Program-made: the position numbers and the translations under genes
In this document: piece by piece, positions 44,158 through 56,052 of the stretch
How positions within the stretch are numbered: the stretch's first letter is position 1
Layout: every line of letters begins with the position of its first letter
The notes under the pieces: generated by a model
Told to the model about the DNA's origin: nothing
Seen by the model: only the letters and a program-made list of their open reading frames with translations
The model's database searches: none
Assembly (NCBI GenBank): GCA_031308135.1
Contig: JAHLJT010000631.1
Span: 155,699,276-155,763,275 of the forward strand
Length of the DNA stretch: 64,000 bases
Origin: Acheta domesticus
Lineage: Eukaryota > Arthropoda > Insecta > Orthoptera > Gryllidae
Direction: 5' to 3'

Positions 44158-45909
44158 ACTTAATACATTCTGCGCAACACAGCGTGATACAAGTTAAAAT
44201 AATTTGTACAGCTGCTATCCAGGCTGTCAGGCGTATCAGACAAATTGTGAATATCTCTATATCATTAGTTGCGTGAACACAGACCAAACGCCTTTCGCCT
44301 ACACTTTCCGTGGTTCTTGGCTAATTGTGCAACTCCTCTTCGGAGGAAACACGTGAATATATTGCGACGTTAGTTGGAGACGTTGGTTCTGATTCCGCTA
44401 GGCGCTTAGCACTGCCTTAAGGCAGGAAGTCACGTGCTGCCAGCGTTTCATAGAGTGTTTTACAAATTAATCGGGGCTTTCTCAGAAGGAAGGTAAACTT
44501 TTTTGTGACACCTGTTTACTATTACTCTCAATTGGATTACCAGAAGTATTAGATTTGCAGCTTATAAGATACATAATGTATAGATCAATAACACTGCTCC
44601 CTACAAATATTTCGATTACTTGGAAATTATCATGGGGTGTTCTGAGCACCCCATTTACCTATGTATATTATGTTTGGTCGCCTAACTAACTAAAGGTTAA
44701 AAATACAATTAAAATGTAATACGAAAGAAAAATTTTAAACAATTGAGTACCATAATTTTAATACGAACTTTTATTACGACTATTTCACTCATGTCTGTCC
44801 GCGTATTAAGTAGCCAATGCTAAGCAAGGATATATTCAAATTAAACCAATCCCAGATGTTTATCGCCATCAGTTTGTTTACCTTTTTTATCGCTGTAAAA
44901 CTTTGTTTACCTTTTTAAGATAACGATAGCAATTGTTTCAGCTCCAAAATAGCTTGTCCGCATCAATATAATATGTGTCGTTTTGGTAATGTTTAAAACT
45001 CTGAAATATAATCTATTATTAAAGATTCAGTACCGAAAAACAGCGAAAGGAACAGAGAAAGCGTGTCGAAGCAATTTCAAGAAATTTGTGAAGAAAGAAA
45101 ATACAAATGGACATCACAAACTACAAATGAAGAAATTACACATATTTCAGGCTATTAATATACGAAGATTGGATGGTGGAGGGTACAAAGAATATACTAT
45201 CAAAACTATGTGCAACGTTACAATCAAAATTATTCCGGAAAATACTTTAATGAGTACACACGTGTGTTCAATCCATTCGAAATTGAAGAATTCCGCTGCT
45301 AAATTCATCTTGTGTATCTTACATTTTAAATACGTCCACGGAAGGCCAAGACTTGGAAAACAATTTCCTACAACTTTAATGATTGTGCTTTTAATAAATG
45401 TTCTTTTAAGTAAAAGTAGCCTTATTATAATTGTTTTTCGAAAGCTTTATTACCATACAACTGAAACATATTTGAAATCATCTCCTGCATTAAACAGTTA
45501 TTCAAATGTTACTTGATTATAATTTATCCCAGGAGGCAGCGATAAGTCGGAGCTGAATGAAAGTTTTTTATTTTTTTGTTGTAATATTGAGTAATATTTC
45601 TCTTTTTCGTGATGCCTGTGATTTAAACTATCCTTTCAAATCATGTAATGTGTTTATTCATGAAATAGTCACACTAAATATCACTCGAAGTGCTGTGATA
45701 CTACTTTTGATAATTTTATACAACCACCGTTCGCTGTATTGGACAACAAGGCAGCGATAGATATTTGAGGAGTTCAATGATGAACAATGAAATGTTGGGA
45801 AAGTCAGATAAGGCGGTTTTCTTTACTTAACATTAGTGTTTTGATGTTCTTTACGTTCAATAAAATGGTGCATTCAAGATTTTTAACGTTGGAAAAATAT
45901 ACACAAAGA
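44158..45909. other. 1.75 kb without recognised feature
   Basis: AT-rich. The longest frame (44983-45516, 177 codons, plus strand) is lysine-rich then hydrophobic, with no recognised domain, and is most likely fortuitous. Confidence 0.35.
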
Positions 45910-46265
45910 CTAGCTGACCCGGCAAACGTTGTTTTGCCATATAATTACTAGCGTACCAGTGCGAGAACTCTCGCATGTTAAACCCCATCCTTTCCCTACC
46001 CCTTTATTTATCCTTTCTATTAAGAAGAATCGTGGTTAATGGTCGTTAAGAATCGTGGTTTTAATAATTCTTTAAAAACAACATTTACTGAAATTATTTA
46101 ATCTTCCTCCTGAGTTTGTTTTTCGCTTCCTTTGATCGTCACAAAAATATTAGAAAAGGTTTTTACTCTTGAGAAGGCCAAGTAAAGTAGTGCGAAAATA
46201 CCGGGTCGGGCAAGTACAACTCTACTCTTTGCAATATTATTTACCTTTCCTTGATTTGTTATGTG
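45910..46265. repeat. Interspersed repeat D, copy 1
   Basis: It starts with CTAGCTGACCCGGCAAACGT, a phrase that recurs widely at repeat ends in arthropod genomes, followed by TGCGAGAACTCTCGCATGTT. A second copy is at 48676-49035. The parent element is not identified. Confidence 0.55.
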
Positions 46266-46667
46266 GAACAGAGGGGGTTTTGGAGTGGCAGGATGCCAGC
46301 TTGCTGCAGTGCGAAAATTGAAAAATTGTTTCTACACTAAAAAGTATTGGATTATTTTCTGCGTTCTAATGTACCTCAAGAAAAGCAATTCCGAGCCAAA
46401 AATAATCAAAGTAATATTTTCACCTTTGAGTACTATATACCATTTGTTACCATTAGAAACAATTTAGTAGGCTTAGACTTCGCTTTGGTACATGGAAATT
46501 TTGAAACAATGTTTGCGTATTGAATATCTTAGCGAATCGACACCTTGAGTTTAATATCAAACGGTGTTTTATTTGCATTATGAGTTTGCAGCTGGGCCTT
46601 GATGTACTTGCTTGCCAACATTTTAATCGGGCGTTGGCAGTGTCGAGTGACTTACACTTGAGTTTTC

Positions 46668-46873
46668 ATTTCTTGGCGTGTGGGGGCTTGTCTTCACAAT
46701 ACAATATCACACGGCATTTCGTGTCTTTCTCCATCGTGCCGTTAGAAGTCGTATGATCGCCAGCACTGCCCGATACAGTCGCGATGAGGTGACTCCTAGC
46801 GGCACGACCAAGAACGACGTAAAATACCGTGAGATATTCCATCGTGAAGACAGGCCCCCACACGCCAAGAAAT
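46668..46873. mobile_element. Foldback MITE
   Basis: Almost the whole 206 bp folds on itself: arms of about 95 bp start TTTCTTGGCGTGTGGGGG at 46668 and mirror it ending at 46873, around a loop of roughly 19 bp. The arms contain CATCGTGCCGTTAGAAGTC / ACTCCTAGCGGCACGAC, also present in the hairpins at 55363-55697. No coding capacity and no certain target duplication. Confidence 0.8.
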
Positions 46874-47011
46874 AAAAACCCAAGTATACGCTATTCTTCC
46901 TATAATTTTAAATTCAGTTGCTTTTTTTTAAAATTACTTCACGTAGTATTGTACGCTAGTGCGTTTTGATCTTTTTCATTTATATAAAGATAATTTACTT
47001 TAGCTAATTTA

Positions 47012-48625
47012 ACTAGTGGTGCTACAGAATGGCACAGACTTTCCCGTATTAGTTTTCTATTTTCTTGGGTCTTCGCTAGCTATTCGGAATTGCCACATAC
47101 TCTCTCTTGCCAGCTACCATCTATCAACGCCAAAAGTACATTTTTTTGACATTTTCTTAATTTTTCGGTTTCCAGTTGGCAGAACGCAAATATTAATTTT
47201 AGAATATTAAAGAACACAAAAACCTAGCCGTAAATGGCAATTTTCTTTTAAAAAATATGTGCCGTTTAAGAGAAAATGGCATTTTAGCACTACTAAAAAT
47301 GCAAAATTTGAAGCTCAATTTGACAGAAAAACATTTGAGTTTTCAAGATACTTTATTTGAAGTTATTTGAAGCACTTACACTCACAAATATAATAATGTT
47401 TACAAATTGATGGTTTGTAAGATATTCATATTCAAGATGTGAGAGATCTTTCAAAAAATTTACATTTATATAATTTTTGAAAAAACAAAAAAAACTCAAA
47501 ATAAACATTACGTCATATTATAGAGTGTAATTATCACTATCCGTTACAAAAGTTTAAAGAAAAAATTTGCAGCCATAAATGAGAATATGGCGTTTGAGCA
47601 TTTCTGAAAATGCCGAAATTTGAGCTACTTTTAACAGTAAACGGTTGTGTTTTCGAGAAACTTTACTTAACATTATTTAAACATATATACTCGTAAATAT
47701 AATAATGTGAAAAAATCGCCGATAATGTAGATATTAACGTCATGAGAGACAAGTAAAAAAAAATTTTTTTGTAATTTTTGAAGAAACCAACCGATAGCAC
47801 AGTATGGCTTTTATGTCATCTGATAGAGTACATTTACCACTATCCCTACCAAAAGTTTAAAGAAAAACTTTGGAGCCGTTTTTGAGAAAATCTTGTTTTT
47901 GTAATTTTTTAAAATTGCACATATTGCACGCAATATTGCGCGAAAAATACTAAAATTTTCAAAAAAAATGTAGATGATCTTAAAGAAAGAACTCACTATG
48001 AAGAAAAAATTTTATTTGAAGGAAAAATCTCTATCTTCAATTTTGTAGTTCCAGAAAGACGCCGTAAAAATTTTAAACTTTTGCAATTTTGAAAAATTCA
48101 GAGCTGTACGTGAAAATCGGACCTATGACATGTACATAAGTGTATTTTACTCTATTCATACAAGAAATTTAAAGAAAAAATTTGGAGCCGTTTTAAAGAA
48201 AATTTTGAAAATCCCCGTGGGCCCCAGGGGATAAAGTACCCCCAAATTTTTAAGAATCTTTTTCAACATCTCAAAGCTTCGGCTAGAATCAGATCGACCG
48301 GGCAATATCCATTTTGGAAGAAATCGTTCGTATGGTTTAGGTGCTAGCAGTGTTCACAGACGGACAGACGGACGGAGAGACGGACGTTTTTCTTTCAATT
48401 GGGTTTTCGGTATCAAGAACCTAGAAAACAGGGTTTCTGGCTTCACCACGTGTTAGGGGATTTTTTTTTCTTAATTTAGCAACTGATTTTATTGACTTTT
48501 TCGTATTCACGGCCCGGCAATGAATTTTTTTCCGCCGAAAATTGGCCATTTTTTCGCGCAGTATTACATAACTTTCCCTATACTCCGTATATCACTCCGT
48601 GTATACGTACGTATACGGGAAAGTA
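47012..48625 (-). mobile_element. Full-length HLE copy
   Basis: The 3' end ACTAGTGGTGCTACAGAATG is at 47012 and the inverse of the 5' terminus (CGTATACGGGAAAGTA) is at 48625; 1614 bp. The (GTCY)n tract (GACG/GACA) lies at 48358-48385, and the four internal repeats lie between. No target duplication is visible. Sequence is close to the copies at 5523 and 49384. Confidence 0.78.
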
Positions 48626-48675
48626 GAAAGTACGTTTTTTGTGATGTGCCATAGTACAAGCTTTCCCCTACTACC

Positions 48676-49035
48676 TCCGCGTACCCATGCGAGAACTCTT
48701 GCTTGTTAAATCCCACACTCATCCCTTCTATTTCCATTCTAAGAGGGAAATTCGTTAACGAAACGTGTTTATTTGTTTAAAAATGTATAAAGGTAACTTG
48801 CAATGTATTAACACAATATCAAATAAAAATAAAAAAACAATGCAATTGACGTTTAAAAGAAGTTTTCAACTAAGATTTATTCAGTATTATGGAAAGTTTT
48901 CTTGAAACAATTCACAACACTTCCTTAAAGACAGTTGAAGTAATTATTCAATATTTTTTTGACAGTTAGCTCTTAGTTTTTCGTGATATTGACAAAAAAT
49001 ATTAGCTTTTGACTTTTGAGAAAACATCAAACGTG
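48676..49035. repeat. Interspersed repeat D, copy 2
   Basis: It shares GTACC.ATGCGAGAACTCT and AAAATATTAG with the copy at 45910-46265. It starts about 50 bases beyond the HLE terminus, so the HLE copy may have inserted in or beside it. Confidence 0.5.
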
Positions 49036-49337
49036 TCTTTACCCGTTGATTTGAAATTTCAATGAATCACTGCTGGAAACGAAAATACTGGTAAAGGTAA
49101 AACACAAACACAGTCTTCACTATTCACCCATATCCCTCCACAATTAGGTACACAACACTTACAGTTCACGGCAAAACATTAATTGGATGGTTTCACTACA
49201 CCCATAAGACACATCTTCATAGGTTTCAAGCAATTATAATAATACTATTTGTTGCTGAAGAGCAAATTATTGATTACGCAAATAAACCTCGTCAGACTGC
49301 AGAAACCACGGTTTATACAGAAAGCGTAAATATAATA

Positions 49338-49377
49338 TTAACCCATTAAGTATCAGCGTCCTCATTTGAGGACAGTG
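49338..49377. repeat. TTAA-linked terminus with palindrome
   Basis: TTAACCCATTAAGT at 49338 is followed by CAGC, the near-palindrome GTCCTCATTTGAGGAC and AGTG. TTAA plus CCC resembles a piggyBac-type end. A matching inverted end (ACTTAATGGGTTAA) lies at 60023-60036. The HLE copy at 49384 begins immediately after. Confidence 0.45.
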
Positions 49378-51796
49378 AATTTTTACTTTCCCGTATACGT
49401 ACGTATACACGGAGTGATATACGTAATATAGGGAAAGTTATGTAATGCTGCGCGAAAAAATGGCCAATTTTCGGCGGAAAAAAATTAATTGCCGGTCCGT
49501 GAAAACGAATAAGTGGATAAAACCAGTTGCTAAATTAAGAAAAAAAATCCCCCTCCAACTACAAAATTGAAGATAGAGATTTTTTCTTCAAATAAAATTT
49601 GTTCTGCATATTGAGTTCTTTAATAAAGGTCATGTAAATGTTTTTCACAATTTTGGTAGTTTTCCTGCAATATTGCGTGCAATATGTGCAATTTTAAAAA
49701 ATTACAAAAACAAAATTTTCTCAAAAACGGCTCCAAATGTTTTCTTTAAACTTTTCGTAGGGATAGTGGTAAATGTACTCTATCAATGACATAAAAGCCA
49801 TTTTGGTCTATCGGTTGGTTTTTTCAAAAATTACAAAAATGTAAATTTTTTACTTGTCTCTCACGTCGTTAATATTTACATTATCGGCGATTTTTTTACA
49901 TTATTCTATTTACGAGTATATATGCTTTAAATAATGTCAAGTAAAGTTTCTCGAAAACACTACCGTTTTCTGTGAAAAGTAGCTCAAATTTCGGCATTTT
50001 CAGAAATGCTCAAACGTCATTTTCTCGTATATGGCTGCAATTTTTTTCTTGAAACTTTTGTAACGGATAGTGCAAATTACACTCATTAGTATAGCGTGAA
50101 GTTTATTTTGAGTTTTTTTTTGTTTTTTTCAAAAATTATATAAATGTAAATTTTTTGAAAGATCTCTCACATCTTTAATATGCACATGAGCTTCAAATTT
50201 CGCATTTTTAGTTGCGCTAAAACGCCATTTTCTCTTAAACGGCACATAATTTTTAAAAAAATTGCCATTTACGGCTAGGTTTTTGTGTTCTTTAATATTC
50301 TAAAATTAATGTTTCTGTTCTACCAATAGGAAACTGAAAAATTAAGAAAATGACAAAAAAATGTACTTTTGGCGATGATAGATGGTAGCTGGCAAGAAAG
50401 AGTATGTGGCAATTCCGAATATTGACAAATAATAAATAAAATAAATACGGTCATGCTTAATTTTTTCAAAATACGAGTAGTTTTTATTTAATTTTGTGAC
50501 AAACGTAAGAGGCCGCTGTAAATTTACTGCGCTTTGGACAGCTGGATGCGTCGTAAATTAGAATGTGCAATTTTGTATATTATTTCTTTCTTCGTTTCTT
50601 ACATTCGAACTTTGTTATAGACTTACACATTAATATTTTAGAAATTGTTTATTTTGAAATATCTGAAATAAGTAAAAAGAATTAATAGCTATCAGAATAG
50701 CGACAATGCAGGGTCTGCAACAATGGAATTCATTTTGCGCTCGCGAATATCTGTGAATTAGTGTCATTGTTGTGACCTAATGGAGCTGTATGAAAAGGAG
50801 TTATAATTGTCTAATTTATGTTGATATTTGCAGGCAAATATTTAGTTTTGCACAAAGAGTATTTCCTAGAGACGGCACTCAATGTTAAACGGAGAAGCCT
50901 TATTTGTCAGCATCCGGTCCGCCACATTGGATTGTATTACTTGCTATTGGGCAAACGGACAGCCAATAGCGTAGAAGTAAGCGGTAAATTTGAAATAAAC
51001 CAGGTACGCGGGAATTTTAAAATTTCACTCCCATGTTTTGGTATTAATTCATCAAAAACTACACAATAATTTTTATTATTATCATCAAAAATTACACAAG
51101 GATTTTATGGGAAAAAAAGTCAAATTAGGGCAGGAAAATCAAGTATTTATTGAGCATATTGATATTACACTTTTTTAAAAAAAATTTCATTAGTGTTAAC
51201 AATTTTGTATTACACAAGGCAATAAACACAGTACGCACAGTACACCAGCTGAAATGCAACTTTACTTGCTTGTAGACATGCCAAATAAACGTGAATAGTA
51301 TGGAATACTGCATTATTACAGAGCATTACATATGAACAGTGTTAACAAGAAACAAGTGAAAACAATACCACACTTTTGCCCTGGTAAAACAAATAGTTAT
51401 GATACAAATGCCATTTTATTTTGCGAGTAGGAAAGATAGCATCACGAGGCATGTCAGGTGCCCCAATCCTACAAGCAAAATAAAATCACTTTCACCATCA
51501 ATTTTTAAACAGTATTACTGCCTTCGATTTTATTTAATTCAAGAATACAGATAATGTAATTACGTACTATGTTACAGTAGTACCTGATTAAGTCACACAA
51601 AAGTATTTCGTTTTCCATGTTGCTTTCAGTTTTATCGGAACATTTGAGCGTTGTCCCATTTCTAACATTAGTGCCAAAAATTGATCTTTTAACATACTAT
51701 GCATACCTTGACAGAACTGCTTTTACTAGTTGCAGCCTAAAAAATTTTTTTGCTAGTCAATAACTATTTGACAAAATTAGTATATTTACCCATGCC

Positions 51797-52045
51797 TAAT
51801 AATAATAATAATAATAATAATAGTAGTGACTTTATTTTTGTGGCGAGACTCAGGCCATCAGGCCCGCTCTTCCGCCTAACCACATACATATATAGATAAA
51901 AATTGAACATTAAAAAATGTATTAAATTAAATAAAATACAACTTAAGATATGTCTTGCCCCTGGGCTCACAAAGTGAAAGTAAAAACCACAACGGCCCAG
52001 CATTTACCTTAAACGGCCGGGGAAAACCAGGGAAAACAAAGGAAG
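51797..52045 (-). mobile_element. LINE 3' end fragment
   Basis: It matches the 3' end of the LINE at 56015. An (AAT)n tail is followed by the inverse of an AATAAA-type signal, then CTCAGGCCATCAGGCCCGCT and CTTCCGCCTAACCACAT. The homology fades after about 52045. It is thus a severely 5'-truncated copy of the same or a sister family on the same strand. Confidence 0.8.
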
Positions 52046-53328
52046 TGTGCATGCTCTTCAACATTGAGCAACAAAATAAGAGATTTAAAATAATTTATAA
52101 CGCATTTACCGACACAAGAGAACATTAAAGAGATGCCCAAAAATTAATTATGAAAACTAACCCATACGTGTCAAAACGTTAGCAACAAAATCTCAATCGA
52201 TTAAAGAACACATTAAACAAAAATAAATGAGAATGCACACAATCATCCGGCCAGGACGACAAATCCTATCTCACACATGCACAGTTAGGGACCTGGCTGT
52301 CCAAAGATGGGCTTAAATGAGAAACTACATTAACTTTTAAAACATTATTTATGAAGAGTGGAATGTAACAGTCCCAACAAAGCTTGTGCGCCATAATTTA
52401 AATCTGAACATAGATTGTGAAAGTTTTGCAAATATTTAATTGCACTAAGAACCGAGCCTGGAACTTTCTGACAACTGGACATATATTCTAACAACCGAGC
52501 TGTGAAATCAAACATTGCATTCATGACTCAAGATAATTCACAATCTAATAGGGATCAGCATTCACATTAACAATATAATTGGCATGAAGATTAACAAAAC
52601 ACAATAATACACCAATTGTAGAATAAAAATTCAATCAAGACAGTTTGTCATGAGAAACAATTATTGCCAGAACAGTAGAACTTTGCATATGCAACTTATA
52701 TCAATTCTAATAATAAAAACCAATTAATAGGCACTACTAACAATCAAAAAATATCACACACCAGATATTAAGCCCAAAAGAAATCTTAAAATTGCATGAA
52801 AATAGACTTTAAAACAGGGACTCAAAAATTTTGTACTCATAATTTCCAAATAAACAGTCTTCACAGAGCAAAAGGGATTCCAAATTTGAGAAAAAGACTT
52901 GTCTTTTACAGAATGAATTTCATCTTCAAATAAAATTAAATTTTATTAGAACTTTCCAAATCAGATGTGGAAAATATGGTTTATGTAACATCCAATGACA
53001 GAATACCCATTAATCTTAAAACTCTCATTATTCGTATCACTACAAACTGTCTGCGTAAAAGAGGTATGAGCAGAAATTTTGTGCAGAATGAAGAAAGTCA
53101 TTCACTGAACATAACAATTACTCTTTAAAATTAGCTCTCAGAGTATTGACTCTCCAAAGAGAACCTAAAGTTACAGACAAAATGGTCTCTCCTAGTCAAT
53201 TGACATTATTGGAGCATATTTTTAACATTAAGAAGTAATAGACCACAATTATTTTCATATTTATGAATATTTTCCATGGTTTTTTAACTGCAAAATATTT
53301 AGATTATCAGTAATTTTTCACATATTCT

Positions 53329-54207
53329 TCATACCAGAGTGCCTGCACACCAATCTGATGATATCACTAATAAGTGAAGCAAATGTATTGAAGACACAGA
53401 TTCATCTTCCGGAATGGCTTCAGCACCTGTAATCACCAACCATAAAAACATTTGTTTTTTTATTTACTCTAATTCACACTCAATTGGTACCAATAACTGT
53501 ATATTTAACGGAAAAACTTACCGTGAGAACTATCCGTAACATTAGGTGACACCTCTCATGGGTGAAAAAGATCTGAAAACGGAGACAAATATGAATTTTT
53601 CCCACCTTTAAAACATGCAACCAAGTGATAATTGAGTTGCTTAAAGATTATAGCAAACACTTACCATGAACAAGGCTAGCATATGCATCTGCCGCACTTC
53701 ATGTAGCAGCACACTGCATGGCAGAGCCACCTGTATTCATCAACAACGAATTATTACCCTATTTTATACCTGTACATTTCGCTTTCAATAGCATGCTTCT
53801 ATTTCACGCACATAAAGAAACTTACCATTTTCAGTTTGAATTGCTGCCTGAGTACAAAGACCTGAAAATTAAAAAATGCTGGTAAGAAAGACTTCCATCA
53901 AACTATTGTGTAATTAAAATTAATCCCACAAAAACAAAATTGTATCCCACTTTTACAATCTCAAACACATCTGTCCTATTTGAAGTTCTATTGTCTGTTG
54001 TCTGTTCAGATGAACTTCAAATTTATTTTTAAAATGGCTTACCGATTACACCCATTGGTATAGTGAGCGTCACCTCTGTTGGTTCAAACAAGGGATCTGC
54101 AAGTAAACATTACCATTAAAAATATTTCAAAATTTACAATGGAATTATTTGAATGCTCTTTCAAGGCAAAAACTTACCATGAATTATCACACTTATTGTT
54201 CGCCAAT
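53329..54207 (-). pseudogene. Array of micro-exon-like blocks (decayed gene or captured exons)
   Basis: Minus-strand blocks bounded by AG acceptors and G|GTAAG donors: 54207-54178 (30 nt), 54096-54043 (54), 53861-53826 (36), 53730-53665 (66), 53572-53522 (51), then 53426 to a TGA at 53329. All five internal lengths divide by three. In phase 1 the blocks read WRTISVIIH, then PLFEPTEVTLTIPMGVI, then LCTQAAIQTEN, then two blocks with one TGA each, and finally AEAIPEDESVSSIHLLHLL. The 54-nt and 51-nt blocks look homologous (LFEPTEVT vs LFHP-stop-EVSP). No family recognised. Two in-frame TGA codons argue for decay, or for a non-coding spliced transcript. Confidence 0.5.
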
Positions 54208-54950
54208 CTAACCAATTATTCAGGAATTTTCTTGGCCATATTTTTGACGAACACATTTGTAGCACAATAGTAAATTACAACACATTACGAACACATTTGC
54301 AGCACAAATGCAGCTGTAAATTAGAAAATTTCTTGAATTCACTGATATATTCTTTGCTAGCACCCGTTAACGGCCCCACAAACAGCAAGAAATTCCACAA
54401 CACAGTCTCACAGATTCGAGCACGAGGCGGCCATGCCGGTCAGACGTTGAAGCAATCCAACGGTAATTCAACCGGCGCCGACCCGGAGAGCTTTGAAAAT
54501 GAGTAGTTCTCCGATTTTACGCTAGAGCGAGTTCGTGTAATACAATTCATGGCGTCGCTCTGAGCTCTGATTGGCTACTGTATTGGATTTGAATAAGGAA
54601 TATCTCCAGCCTATCTAGTGTCACACCACTGGTTTTGCACCAAATGCTGTACCATTTGTAGTGAGTAGAGAATTTGTTGCATGGTTTTAAAATACTTTTC
54701 CCTAATCATGGCCCAATAGAAGGCATTTCTATATTTCCAGGGTATCAGGCTTCTTTTTCCAATACAGGATTACAAAACTTTTGCATTCTATTTTTGTGAA
54801 GTTGTAGAATTCACATAGTTCTGACAACACTGCAATGGAAATAGTGAGTTCCAAGCGAAGATGTTAGTAGCGCATAAAGTGCAATATTACAGTACTACTT
54901 AGCTGTTTCCTCTAATACGGGAAAGTAAGTGCTGTTGTAGCACCACTAGT

Positions 54951-55362
54951 TTTTATTATTTCATTACATTATATATTGTGTTCACCATCACATTGTTATT
55001 TGGCAACACCGCAAAGGTTCATTTAACAGATATAAACGTTTGTTATTGCTCAGATTTATATTCTTGTAGTTTTTCTAGCTTCCTACGTTAGTGCATTTTA
55101 TTCTTTGTTTGTGTTGATAAAAAAATTGATTATATCTACTTTTCTAAATTTCGGTGAGTTGCTAAACTCAATACGTAGTGTTAGTTTGTGCTCATACTTT
55201 ACGAAGAATATAAAATTGTGCAGTTATATAATTCAATGTTTTCTATACGTTGATATTTTAGTGCCGTTCTCATATGAGGACGCTGGGACTTTGTTATACA
55301 ATTTTGTCGTGATGTGAAAAACTTGTAAAAGGGTTGGAATTTCATTTCATGTTGTTGTTTTT
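54951..55362. other. AT-rich DNA, one palindrome
   Basis: The only landmark is TTCTCATATGAGGACGCTGG (55266-55285), an inverted copy of the GTCCTCATATGAGGAC motif near 59885 and 49360. No gene was recognised. Confidence 0.4.
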
Positions 55363-55697
55363 TCGAGTAATGATCGTGCCTCTAGATGTCGCATGATTGA
55401 TCATGCGACTGCTTGATCATGCACTGCTTGGTCATGCGACATCTACCGGCACGACAGAGAAAGATGCGATTTTTATAAAGCTGCCTCTCCAGGCTTTAGC
55501 GGGGGTCTTCACGATGGAATACATCGCGGCATTTTGTGGTTTCCTCGGTCGTTCCGCTAGATGTCGCATGATCGCGACCGTATCAAGCACTGCTTGATCA
55601 TGCAACATCTAGCGGCACGACCGAGAAAGACGCGAAATTCCACGATTGTTTTCATCCTGAAGACGGGCCTTGAGAGGCAGCTTTATAAAAACCGCAC
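55363..55697. mobile_element. Two adjacent hairpin (foldback MITE) units
   Basis: First unit, about 55372-55460: CTAGATGTCGCATGATTGAT with its mirrored ATGCGACATCTACC. Second unit, about 55470-55692: arms beginning TTTATAAAGCTGCCTCTC and ending GAGAGGCAGCTTTATAAA, with CGTTCCGCTAGATGTCGC and GCAACATCTAGCGGCACG inside. The inner motif is shared with the MITE at 46668. No coding capacity. Confidence 0.75.
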
Positions 55698-56011
55698 AAT
55701 AAAATTTCTGCGGAATCGAATCTGCAAGAAAGAAAGTATCAGTTTTGTCTTCTCCAGCAAGCGTGCTGCCTAACGTAAGATTCGATAGAAAAAGACTCAT
55801 TATCACGAGAATAGCTTATGCACAATATCAGCAACCATCATACATGAGCAAGCCTCGCAAATACTGTGCTAAATGCAATATTCTCAATGCAATATACTCT
55901 CTGTGAGGAATGTTTTGGTCTATTCCACTTCAGAAAGTAAAGTAGATTTTTCTGAAAATGCTTTTGTACTATAATCTTAGCTGAGTACAAGATCATTTTC
56001 GCAAATATGTT

Positions 56012-56014
<3 letters not shown>
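55698..56014. other. No feature recognised
   Basis: AT-rich sequence between a MITE and the LINE tail; no frame or repeat seen. Confidence 0.35.

Positions 56015-56052
<38 letters not shown>

Larger units (their letters stand above)
50854..54632. mobile_element. 3.8-kb insertion of unknown class in segment B
   Basis: The uninterrupted copy at 10015-10045 shows the empty site. Here the 8 bases TTTTGCAC stand on both sides (50846-50853 and 54633-54640). An 8-bp duplication suits hAT or P-like cut-and-paste elements, yet the ends (AAAGAGTATTTCC and CATC...CACCACTGG) are not clear inverted repeats. Inside are an LINE 3' end (51797-52045), exon-like blocks (53329-54207) and a GC-rich stretch near 54400-54540. 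Confidence 0.75.
49384..54950 (+). mobile_element. Composite HLE element with large insertion in segment B
   Basis: The 5' terminus is at 49384. The internal HLE part is shortened compared with full copies: the region between the 5' box and the first internal repeat, including (GTCY)n, is deleted near 49550. HLE continues to about 50420 and then switches to segment B without its inner 3' end. Segment B is split by a 3.8-kb insertion (50854-54632) and ends with the GTGCT/AGCAC hairpin and CTAG before T at 54950. Confidence 0.7.

Noticed and set aside
44983..45516. 177-codon plus-strand frame
   Set aside because: Lysine-rich then hydrophobic, no domain, no splice or promoter context; length is compatible with chance in AT-rich DNA.
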